64,000 bases of DNA, from positions 310,001 to 374,000 of the forward strand of contig JASFAU010000016.1 in the NCBI GenBank assembly GCA_039704465.1, given 5' to 3'. The first letter of the stretch is position 1, and every line of letters begins with the position of its first letter. The notes beneath the pieces were generated by a model. The model was not told the DNA's origin and searched no databases. It saw only the letters and a program-made list of their open reading frames with translations. A program made the position numbers and the translations under genes. This stretch comes from Plasmodiophora brassicae. Taxonomy: Eukaryota > Endomyxa > Phytomyxea > Plasmodiophorida > Plasmodiophoridae. Positions 12,584 to 21,175 of this stretch are shown here, one piece after another.

Positions 12584-13595
12584 AGGGCACCTTGCAATGT
12601 ACTCTGCCGCTGCGCGTACGCGAACTTCCTTTGCGAGACAGGGCGTACTGTCCAGCGCTACAAAAGCCCATCATGAGCGACCCGTGATTTGGTACGAAGT
12701 CAGCGACGCGCGTTTGCGGACCCGTCTTGAGAATAACGTCGTGCAAGCCAACGTCATCACCACAGATAAACGCAACCAGCATACACTGCATTCCCAGGTG
12801 AGCGGCACTCGAAATCGGCGCCAGACTCGTACATGTGAATGCGAACGATTTTGTGATGTCCCGAACGAATTGACGTTCCGCCAGGGTTGGCAACGACCGG
12901 CTGGGGAATGCTGACAAGTGACCCTGTGGCAGGATTCCTGTGGCTTCCGAAGACAGACCTACAGCGGACGACTTTCTTGTGAGACAGACGCAATCCACAC
13001 TAGGGCACAGCATCGTACCCTTGAACAAAGCCGCTGATGTCGAATCGAAAATTGGACACAGCCTGTCCCGGGTCTGATCGAAAACCTCGGTGACGACGAA
13101 CGCTTTAGGGGTTGGACCCTCGCCTAGCGGGCTGGCTGGAACGACCTGGATGACGGCATTGACGCCCACGTAGCGAAGCACACCGAGGAGGTGGTGAGAC
13201 TCATAGTCCTGGAAGCCAGCCTCGGGGCTATGCGCGATAAAGACGATGGCACGGAACGATCCGGAGATAGATGCAAGGACAATATGCCCCCTGCAGGCCG
13301 GCACTGGAGACAGCACCGAGAACGTCTTCAGAGTGGACAGTGGCACTGTCTTGATGGTAGCAAATCGGGACAGAAGAGATTCTAGACGATCGGCGGAGAG
13401 GAACACAGCAAGGGGCAGTTCCACAGCGTTGGAAAACGCGTCCCGGAGAACATGCCCATCGGCAGCAATATCGGCCTCCGTTGACCAATGCAATGGATGC
13501 CCAGCAATGACGTGCCTAGAAGTCAGCGCGAGCTGCTCAGGCGTCAGCAGCGTATGGAAACGGGTTTGCCCGGGCAACACGTCCAGGTGGTACAT
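12549..13595 (-). CDS. PNP-like module 2, strongly diverged
   Basis: A 348-residue frame whose pattern follows the PNP fold from end to end: SADRLESL at the GSGLG position, RGHIVL at GHaGrLv, LLGVLRYVGVNAVIQV at the 'Pvrvlk.lGvk.li.TN' strand, and AAHLGMQCMLVAFIC at 'vARh.Glrv...slitN'. Nearly all catalytic residues are replaced, including the GRxHxYEG segment, the ET of GPxYET and the base-binding Asn. It is longer than a typical PNP (about 280-290). It lies only 31 bp after the stop of module 1. The bases just before its ATG form a good acceptor (CTGAC branch point, then CAATCAG), suggesting that it may be spliced to module 1 rather than started independently. Confidence 0.65.
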   Translation of the reverse strand: MYHLDVLPGQTRFHTLLTPEQLALTSRHVIAGHPLHWSTEADIAADGHVLRDAFSNAVELPLAVFLSADRLESLLSRFATIKTVPLSTLKTFSVLSPVPACRGHIVLASISGSFRAIVFIAHSPEAGFQDYESHHLLGVLRYVGVNAVIQVVPASPLGEGPTPKAFVVTEVFDQTRDRLCPIFDSTSAALFKGTMLCPSVDCVCLTRKSSAVGLSSEATGILPQGHLSAFPSRSLPTLAERQFVRDITKSFAFTCTSLAPISSAAHLGMQCMLVAFICGDDVGLHDVILKTGPQTRVADFVPNHGSLMMGFCSAGQYALSRKGSSRTRSGRVHCKVPCGAGPSTGCSN

Positions 13596-13626
13596 CTGAT
13601 TGGCGCGTCAGATACCATCTCCAACC

Positions 13627-14671
13627 CTATTCAGCGCCACCAACCATATCGAGGAGCAGGGCTTCGAACCTCGGCCCAGCTTCTTTGGCAACACGTGTGA
13701 CATCGGCATGCTCCTGAGCGGTGTTGTTAGAGGTCACTATTGCTGAGCCCAACGCCCAGTCATCGTCTACCAGCTTCTGGTCAATTATGCCAGCGGCGAG
13801 ATTCGTGCACAGAGAAATGCCAAACACTTCCATGCCGACAGCATGGCCCGCGAGCGCCTCAGGCACCGTACTGTAGGACATCATTAACCGGCGATGGGCG
13901 CTTCACAATACACATACCTCATCCCGAATACTCCTCCGCCCATTCGCATGCCAGCGCGAACTTCTGCAGGCGTTTCGTACGTGGGCCCAGACGTCCAGCA
14001 GTACGTCCCGCTGTACAACGTTTGCCCAAGACGCGCGGCGCTCTCGCCAGCCAGCTTCGCCAGTCTCTCGCTGTATAACCCTTCCTGCACGTTGCTCAGC
14101 GACTCGGTCCATGCCGATGGGTGCCAGTAGCGATCCCACTGGGGAGTAACCGGGCGGGCATAGCCGATGATCATGCACGTCCCGCAACGGGTCGACAAAC
14201 GTCCACCGGATGTGATCGCGGATGACCATGGCTGATCCCGGCACCATTCCTGGAATCGCTCCGCCGGCACTGTTCGTCAGGATGTACAAAGAGCACCCAC
14301 AGGCAGCTGCCAGACGCGCCATGAAGTTCACCTGTCGGCAGATTAGCAGATCGTCGGGCAGCTGCACGCTGGGCACACACTTGCTCAAAGTGGAATCCTT
14401 CGTATGCGTGAACACGCCCCGAGAAGCAGAGTACTCTCAGCGGCGTGCCGGACTTGTTCGGAAGGTCGCCCAGGACGAGTCGCCCGGAATGTCCCGCGAC
14501 GGTCGTCATCGGCATATGCGGGATCTCGCTGTACGCCAGCGATTCCGACGTCGTGAACCGCGATGTGAACCCGCTCAGCCCGCTGCCTAGGACGATCGCC
14601 ACGCTCGCCCGTCCCAGCCGCGACGTCACCACATCGCTGGCCTCCTTGATGCTCTCGTAATACTGCCCCAA
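13627..14671 (-). CDS. PNP: Purine nucleoside phosphorylase (module 1, intact)
   Basis: Four exons joined over introns 14332-14380, 14139-14178 and 13871-13917. Motifs in order: VLGSGLSGF (phosphate loop), IPHMPMTTVAGHSGRL, GRVHAYEGF (phosphate and nucleoside binding), NSAGGAIPG, SGPTYETPAEVR (with the catalytic Glu), GMSTVPEALAGH (created by the last splice) and SLCTN with the base-contacting Asn. All the expected catalytic residues are present, so this copy should cleave inosine or guanosine to base plus ribose-1-phosphate in purine salvage, presumably in the cytosol as a trimer. Two variations stand out: HSGRL for the usual HAGRL, and NSAGG for NAAGG. It heads a run of three PNP modules on one strand. 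The start ATG at 14671 fits the family length. Confidence 0.88.
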
Positions 14672-15082
14672 TCATATCAGCCGGGGCCATTGCACCGCTT
14701 CGCCCCACGCCGACCACCTGCTGAAGGGTCTGCATGACCGAGTCGACACGCACACGGATCCCGCTGACGACAGTGACGACGACGACGACGACGGCCCAAA
14801 GCGGGCGGTGCAGTCCCGGAGTGAGACGTTGGCCCGGATGGCAGAACGGCACGCCACCGTTTGGGTTCGCACGTTGCGGCGGCCCGTCACCCGTGACGCC
14901 GCGGCGCCCCCCTGCCGCGCCAAAATCGGACAGGCGAGGGCGGTGCTGTTTTGCCGCGCGAACTATCGGCGTGGCCCGCACGGGAGCAACCTGCCACCTG
15001 GTGCGTTGCTGTCCAATATAATTCGGTAGCGAATCGTGTATGTTTGACATCGATGCACGGGGGGAGGATGGAGCGATAATAG
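14672..15082. other. Intergenic region with GAC trinucleotide run
   Basis: About 400 bp between the PNP start and the G-alpha stop. It contains a short ACG/GAC microsatellite near 14772-14792. One minus-strand frame could encode a hydrophobic stretch, but I see no supported gene. Confidence 0.4.
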
Positions 15083-16273
15083 TTAGAGCAGGCCGCCACC
15101 GGACAGCGTTGAGGACAGGATCGTGTCGCTGACCGAATCGAAGACCAGGGCGACGTTATTCCGGTTGGTGGCGCAAGTGACGTGCACATAGAGGCAGCGG
15201 CCAGGGTCGCTGTTCTTCTTCAGGAAGGCCGATTTCAGGTAGGCGATGCCGTTGTCGTAATTGTTACCGCCCGTGTAGTCCGGGAACGTTACGCTCATGT
15301 CGACGTTCCGGATCTTCTCCTGGAATAGGTCGCTTTTGTTGAAGAACAGGACAACGGACGTCTTCGTAAACCACTCGGAGTTGCAGATTTCACCGAACAG
15401 GTCCAGGGCCTCCATCAGGGAGTTCTTGTCGTGGTCCTCGAATATGACCTGATCGTACTCGCTGATGGCAACGACGAAGATCACAGCGGTCACGCCCTGA
15501 AAGCAATGAACTAATACGACGTCAGCGTTCAGTTACCTAGTCGACCCGGACGCATTTACTCCATTTCTTTCGTTCGTTCCGCTGTCCGCCGACATCCAGC
15601 ATCCGGTACGACTTCCCTTTGTAGTCGAACAGCGTTTCAGTGATACCTGTTGTACGTACTCGAACCTGGACGACACAGTTCAGCGCAAGTCGACTGTTGC
15701 CGTGCCGCGAGAGCGTACCCGAAGCAAGTCTTCGTCATTAGGAATGTAATCAGGTGCTGAGGACGTCACCACGCGATCAAGAAGGTACGCAGCACCGTCA
15801 TCGAGCTGGAACTTTGCCCTGTGCGCGTACGTATTCTGGATCCCGCTGTCGTTCCAGACTTGGGCGATCTTCTGGGCCATCGTCTCATCTATGGGCGACT
15901 CAATGGGGATCCGCATGATGGCGTCCTTCACCGCCATTGCCGATTCCAGCATTTTCGTATTGAATTCGGCTGGCAGCTCGGCGGATCGCTGTATCAGGGT
16001 CTGGATCGCCGTCAGGATGTTCTTGTGGACGGTCTTCTTCGCCTCGAGGCGAACTTGCTGGCTGTGCCCCTTGCCGTGTATCGTGATCAACTGCTTGAAC
16101 AAGGTGGACTTGCCGGATGCGCCCGTTCCCAGAAGCAACAACGTTACGACCGGTTTCTGTGTTTTGACCGCTGCGATCGCCTGCTTGTCGATCTCCGCTG
16201 ATCGCACCTTGATCTGGTTATCGTCAGGGTCCTTGCTGGTGGGCTTTGGCGAGCTGCAGCATCCGAACGTCAT
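15083..16273 (-). CDS. Heterotrimeric G-protein alpha subunit
   Basis: Three exons joined over introns 15666-15718 and 15497-15545. Motifs: N-terminal MTFGCCSS (palmitoylation-type Cys pair), P-loop [11 protein letters not shown], helical domain, switch I RVRTTGI (made by the first splice), switch [22 protein letters not shown] (the NKxD guanine motif) and CATNRNNV (the TCAT-type base contact). This is a complete G-alpha core. The P-loop has GTGASGKS rather than the usual GAGESGKS. The Arg of switch I that bacterial toxins target and the catalytic Gln (GGQ) are present. It would couple receptors such as the class C GPCR at 1997-4743 to effectors at the membrane. A second possible ATG at 16294 would add seven residues ahead of the Cys pair and is less likely. 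Confidence 0.93.
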
Positions 16274-16293
16274 CGTATACGAGCGTCGCAGCA

Positions 16294-16794
16294 CCTATGA
16301 TATCGTGGATTCGACAGAGTACCGACGATCCTGCCGCAGATAGAACCCCTGGTATCACGCCCCGGAGTGCGGGGGCGGGTCCCATTGGCGACGCCTAGGC
16401 GACGATCGTCGTATAAACGCCAAGGCAGGCCTCGGGATCGGCATCTTTGCGCACGGGCAACATCGTAGGAAATGAGGTGCAAACCGATCCACGATAATTG
16501 CTGATTGAAAACTATTCCGAACCCCCAGTTGTCACCTCTGCTTGCACGTGCCAACTGAATTTCTGGCACCCATTTTGGTTTCCACCAAAACAACCATCCC
16601 CACCGTTCAAACGAAACCGAACCTTCCTCTCTGGCCTTGGAAGCGTCTCCGAACAGACATGGCATGTCGCAACTATCATACTCGGGGCGTTGACTTCTGG
16701 AACGACACCGATGGTTGCGAGAGCGGGCATCCAAGTCCACCACCACAACGCGTGTCGCAGACCGAGTTGAGATGATGCCTGGCGTTCGTGAACT
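16294..16794. other. Intergenic, no gene seen
   Basis: About 500 bp between the G-alpha start and the helicase stop. Several overlapping frames exist on both strands, but none shows domain-like sequence or codon bias. It probably holds the G-alpha promoter and helicase 3' sequences. Confidence 0.45.
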
Positions 16795-18505
16795 TTATTC
16801 GATGCGGAGGCCCGGCGTGTTTCGTAGCCCCATGACGGCTACGGTTTTCTGAAAGTGTCCATGCCATATCAGACTTCGGAGCAAACGGCTATACGTCATT
16901 CCGACCTTTTGCATAGCAGGAACCTGTTTCAGACCCATTATGGTCGCGAACTGGTTCGCCATGGCGACAAGCTTGTCTTTGGACCACGTCAGCGCACGCA
17001 GATGGCTGTTGTAGAACCCCAGGAACGCCTGATACGCTTGCGCGCCGGCTTTCACGAGCGCAGCGTCCTTTGGCACATCTGATAGCGCAAGATTCATCTC
17101 AAGCGACTTCCTGGCGTTGGCGACCACTGGCGTCCCCGCGATGTCCTTGATGGGCAGATCCTGCAAGTCGCCCAGCATGGCCTGCTCGAACGGTGCCAGT
17201 AAGAGGACGCCGCGTCCCTGGCGCCCGGCTCGCGCCGTTCGTCCGACGCGATGAATGTACTGCTCGCGAGTCGTCAGGCCCACCTGCACAATCAGCGACA
17301 CGTCCGGGTAATCGACCCCGCGTGCGCTGACGTCCGACGTGAACATGATCAGGCCCGACCCCTTCCGGAACTGGTCCGCGATCTTCGTCCGCGCCGCCTG
17401 CGACTTCCTGCTGTGCATCTCCAGGATGGGCAGACCGGCGCGCGCGAACAGTTTGGCACAGAAGCCGACAACGCGCGCCGTCGGGAAGAAGACGATGACC
17501 TTGAAGTCGCGTGTGCACTCTTTCATGTGCGCCCGCAGGACGCTCTCCAGCACAACGAGCTGCTTGTCGAACGGGACGACGGCACACTCTTGGTCGACTT
17601 GCGGGTTCGTGTCGGTGTCTTCCTCGCCGACCGTATCGATGAATTCGTGGTCGTCGCGCAAGGCGATATTCACGATGTTGTGTACCTGTTTCGGGATGGT
17701 TGCTGAGAACAGCAGCGTCTGGCGCCGGTCCTTGGCCGGCAGCATGCTCAAGATCTGTGTGATGTCTGTCGCGGCAGTTGTTAGCGATCATCGCAGACGG
17801 AAGGAGACCGCGCGCAGGTGGTACCTCGCTGGAACCCACAATCCAGAAGCTGATCCGCCTCGTCCAGAACCACAATGCGGAGGTTGTCCAGCATCTCAGC
17901 GGCGCCTTTCGTGTCCCGAAGATGGGCCAGCAGGCGGCCCGGTGTCGCAACCAGGACATCGATCGTCATTCCGCCCTGCAAGCGCGCCTGTTCCATCCGG
18001 AGATTCGACCCACCGATGACGCAGTCGACATTGAAGCCGTGGAATCGGCTCAGCGTCCGGGCCTCGATCATCGTCTGCTGGGCCAGCTCGCGGGTCGGGC
18101 TCAGGATCACGACCGACGTCTTCGTCCGCGGGAAGCCCACCATACGCTCAATGGATGGCAGCAGGAAGGCGACTAACGCAAACTCGTTCAGCAGGTGCGA
18201 CATCCCGGGAACAACACCGACCAATCCCAACGCGTTTTCCCGGTCCCCGTCTTCGCCTTGGCGAGAATATCGCCACCAGCTAGGATCCGAGGCAGCGTCT
18301 CCGCCTGGACGGGCGTCAGCGCCTCAAACCCCATGCTGTCGATCGCCGCCCGCGTCTTCGGCGACAACTGCAGCGACGCAAACGCCACCCGCGGTGCATC
18401 CGGTCGGCCGGCCGCCGTCGCGCTTGCCGCCAGCCACCTGCCCGCGACGCGACATCGCCCCGGCGTCCAGGCGCCCAGCAACACACGACGAGCCAACATC
18501 ATCAT
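16795..18505 (-). CDS. DEAD-box RNA helicase, probably mitochondrial (Mss116-like)
   Basis: Three exons. Removing 18173-18231 gives AKTGTGKTLAFLLPS (motif I), and removing 17766-17824 gives GFQRDITQILSMLPA. Motifs in order: Q-motif region (FEALTPVQAETLPRIL), motif Ia PTRELAQQ, ATPGRLL, DEAD as VLDEADQLL, SAT as LLFSATIPK, then in the C-terminal domain SDVSARGVDYP and QYIHRVGRTARAG. The start MMMLARRVLLGAW plus Arg- and Ala-rich sequence looks like a mitochondrial presequence. The C-terminal extension (LGLxxxP-type helices after the helicase core) resembles Mss116-type chaperone helicases for organellar introns and rRNA. The ATG at 18505 lies about 70 bp from a 32-bp minisatellite that would sit in its 5' region. 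Confidence 0.9.
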
Positions 18506-18575
18506 TGCGACAGTCGTCGGCGCACGGTGCGGCTGGACTGGCGCGCGCACAGTCGGTTCGCGCCCCGTCGCGGGG

Positions 18576-18775
18576 AACTGCAGCTCCCGGAGTCTGTTGC
18601 ACCGTACAACTGCAGCCCCCGGAGTCTGTTGCACTGTACAACTGCAGCCCCCGGAGTCTGTTGCACTGTACAACTGCAGCCCCCGGAGTCTGTTGCACTG
18701 TACAACTGCAAACCCCGGAGTCTGTTGCACTGTACAACTGCAGCCCCCGGAGTCTGTTGCACTGTACAACTGCAG
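18576..18775. repeat. 32-bp minisatellite, six tandem copies
   Basis: Six near-identical copies of a 32-bp unit that begins CTGCAGCCCCCGGAGTCTGT. Copies 2, 3, 4 and 6 look identical, while copies 1 and 5 differ at a few bases. There is no unique spacer between copies. It lies immediately upstream of the helicase start codon (18505, minus strand), in the promoter or 5' UTR. Because 32 is not a multiple of three and no stop arises, several frames stay open across it and yield artificial repetitive ORFs on both strands. Each unit contains TGTACA and CTGCAG palindromes. Confidence 0.9.
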
Positions 18776-18917
18776 CAGGGGGCAGCAGTCAGCACCTGAG
18801 GGGACGTCCTTGGGCGACATTTTTCATTCGGGAATTCGGTAGGCGACTGCAACGGCAGCGTCGCGGTGAGGGGCGCCCGCTTCGGGACGGACGGACGTCC
18901 AGGGGTGCGTTGTTCAT

Positions 18918-19505
18918 TTAGGGATGTGGGGTGGTGGTGGTTGGCGGTGGGTTGGCCCAGCCGACGAGCAGGTTGAGGACGCCGGCGACGGCGAGGACGA
19001 CGCAGGCGATGTACTGGAGGAGGGCGATGCCGAGGTCGGGGACGCCGGTGGCGACGAACAGGTAGAGCAGGCCGCGGCCGGTCGGCGATTTCAGGAACGG
19101 GGCGTGCGCGAGGAGGGATGGCCAGCGCAGCTCGGCCATGACGAACAGGCAGCCGTAGACAGTGAGGTGGAACGCCTGTCCCCACCAGAAGGGCGCTGCA
19201 AACGATCTGGTCAGGCCTTCTGTTCGTCACCCGCAGGCTACCGCGGGGAACCCACAAAGCCATTTGAACATGAGGAATCCGGATGCGACGCAGAAGAGCA
19301 GGAAGCCGCCCATGGCGAGACCGAGCATGCGCAGCGCTCGGTGGACGGCGCTGTTTACAACCATTTCAGCGACGCTTTCGCCGATTTTCTCCTTGATCTG
19401 CTGGGCCGTCGTGGCCGGCGCCATTGGTACTTTGACGCTCGCGTCGGTGCTGATCTGACCTTCCAACAGGGATACATCCTGCATAGGACCGTCCATTATA
19501 GGCAC
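18918..19505 (-). CDS. COPI-associated / TVP15-like Golgi membrane protein
   Basis: Two exons. The first (19505 down to about 19240) encodes a short N-terminus and a double hydrophobic segment (LGLAMGGFLLFCVASGFLMF). The second gives a further four-helix pattern with LKSPTGRGLLYLFVATGVPD. The string 'FL...GRGllYlf.G' after a short 'ae' segment is the pattern of the COPI-associated protein family (PF08507; yeast Tvp15-like), small four-helix proteins of the Golgi. The exact donor of the roughly 66-bp intron (about 19173-19238) is ambiguous. The C-terminus is a short Thr/Pro tail. Confidence 0.65.
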
Positions 19506-19603
19506 ACGCGTTAGTAATTGACACGAACTGGGTGCACTGAGCAGGCCAATGAGTCAACGTGGTCGGTCATTCCCAGTTCGGCAATGCTGTATGATGATTT
19601 TCA

Positions 19604-20319
19604 TCAGAGTTCCGATGCCAGCTCCTCAAGTTTCCCTTCGTATGACGCGTTAAACGCGTTTGCAATGTACAGGAACGGCGCTTCGACGTTCTTGCCCTCG
19701 AGCTGCTCGCCGGGCGTTAGACCACCGCCTAGACACCACAGTCGTCCGTACCGCTGAACATTCAAAGTACTCGAGCCCAATGGACTTGGCGTAGTCGCTC
19801 GCTTCCTTCGTCGGCACATCGGCGAATTCTTTCAGGTCGGATTTGCAGGCGACCAGAACGCCAGGTAGGCCCGGCCTGTTCAGGTCGTCCCGGATCTTGG
19901 CGATCCAGTGCTTCGCGTTGTCGTAGGTCGACCGGTCCGCCATGTCGAACGCCGCAATGACCTGGTTGGCGTTGGCGCACTGGCCGACCCGTAGTTAGCC
20001 CAGGGCCGATGAGCGCACGCTGCTGCCGCTACGAACGCATTGTCTTCGGATGTCGTCGTACATTTCCTCACCGCTCGTATCGAATACGAACAACTCGACC
20101 GTGTTCCCCGATCCCGCAATCGGCACCGCCTTGACTGAGAAGTCGACACCCAGAGTCTACGCCACGGGTCAGCACCTGACGCCAACGCGAGCCGAACGTT
20201 CGAGCGCCTACCATGACGTAGTTCTTCGGGTACACGCTGCTGTGGAAGTTCTGCGTCAGGGCGCTCTTGCCCACGCGCGCATCACCGACGACCACGACTT
20301 TGCACCGCAGCAACGTCAT
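19604..20319 (-). CDS. IFT27: IFT27 (RabL4) intraflagellar transport small GTPase
   Basis: Four exons separated by short introns with clear CTAAC/CTGAC branch points. The start reads MTLLRCKVVVVGDARVGKSA, a P-loop of the form GDxxVGKSA. After the first splice comes TLGVDFSVKAVPIAGSG, then ELFVFDTSGEEMYDD, where the switch II DxxG is DTSG, then VACKSDL in place of NKxD, GLEYFECSA for the last guanine motif, and a tail matching the 'NFEAPF...lA..F...Y..k...' pattern of IFT27. IFT27 pairs with IFT25 in the IFT-B complex and links to BBSome-dependent export from cilia. This shows the organism builds a flagellum at some stage. It lies head-to-head with the GtrA-like gene, about 100-150 bp apart. 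Confidence 0.85.
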
Positions 20320-20473
20320 CGCCGGGTCCCAACTGGTCACAGACACACAGACGGAGCGATGGAACCTCCCGGCCACACGGTACTCGCCATTGTAGCAGTC
20401 GATCCCGTGCAATCTCGATTTGGAGGGTCGCGGAGTTGCAGGACGGTTGGGCGATGATTGCTGCGGGACCGAC

Positions 20474-21109
20474 ATGGAATCGACGGTGGTGACGCTGGGC
20501 GCCTGGGCGGCCGTTCGTCGGCGATGGTCGCAGGCGAGGTCGATCTGGGCGAAGTCGCCGGACCTCAGACGCATGGTCCAGTTCGGGTTCTCCACGCTGG
20601 TCGGCACGATCCTGTTCATCGCCATGTGCGAATCGCTGCACCGGATCCTGTACATCTCCATGGGCATTCGACGGCAGAACGCGTTCCTCATATCGTATAT
20701 CGCCAGCTATCTCACCTCGATCCTCTGGCAGCACTCGCTGAACAGGTTCGCAGATGCAGGCGCCTGTGTCGGTGCTCTCCGCTAATCCGCGCAACAGACT
20801 GTTTATTCAGACGTCAGGCAAGCAGGAGCCGTACTGCCAGAGCCTGCACCACACGTTTATGGTGCGGTGTACCGTCGACCACGCCCTCTGCTCGCGTTGC
20901 TGACGATTCGTTTGCAGGCCTACACCGGCACGCTCCTGATCAGCCTTGCGCTGGGCGCGTTCCTGATCGGCGTTGTCGGCCTAAGCTCGCGGGCGTCCAG
21001 CATTGTCACCTTGCTGGTCGGTGGCGCCCTCAACTATAGGCTGCTACAGTCGCCGGCCGACAGGGCACCCGGCGCCGATTACAAAACCGTCGACCAGCAC
21101 GACGTATAA
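20474..21109 (+). CDS. GtrA-like four-helix membrane protein
   Basis: Three exons. Splices near 20743-20800 and 20862-20922 join WQHSLNR to LFIQTSGKQEPYCQSLHHTF and then to AYTGTLLISLALGAFL. The protein has an N-terminal helix RMVQFGFSTLVGTILFIAM, a second helix region SYIASYLTSILWQHSLNR and two more near the C-terminus ending in GGALNYRLL. The arrangement resembles the GtrA family (in bacteria, undecaprenyl-linked sugar translocation and cell-surface glycan assembly) and related eukaryotic proteins containing a 'WQHxLxR' motif. Function here is unknown. The start is either 20474 or an earlier in-frame ATG at 20420. Confidence 0.6.
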
Positions 21110-21175
21110 CGCTGATACACATGGCCCCCTGTCTGGCGGTTGGTCCGGATAGGCATCGTTACGGGTTTGTTAACG

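Noticed and set aside
18576..18775. CRISPR array (regular 32-bp repeats)
   Set aside because: Repeats are directly adjacent with no unique spacers, and the context is a spliced eukaryotic genome. It is a minisatellite.
18324..18842. Long repetitive ORFs on both strands through the 32-bp repeat
   Set aside because: They arise because a 32-bp unit without stops keeps several frames open. The real coding sequence is the helicase exon that starts at 18505.
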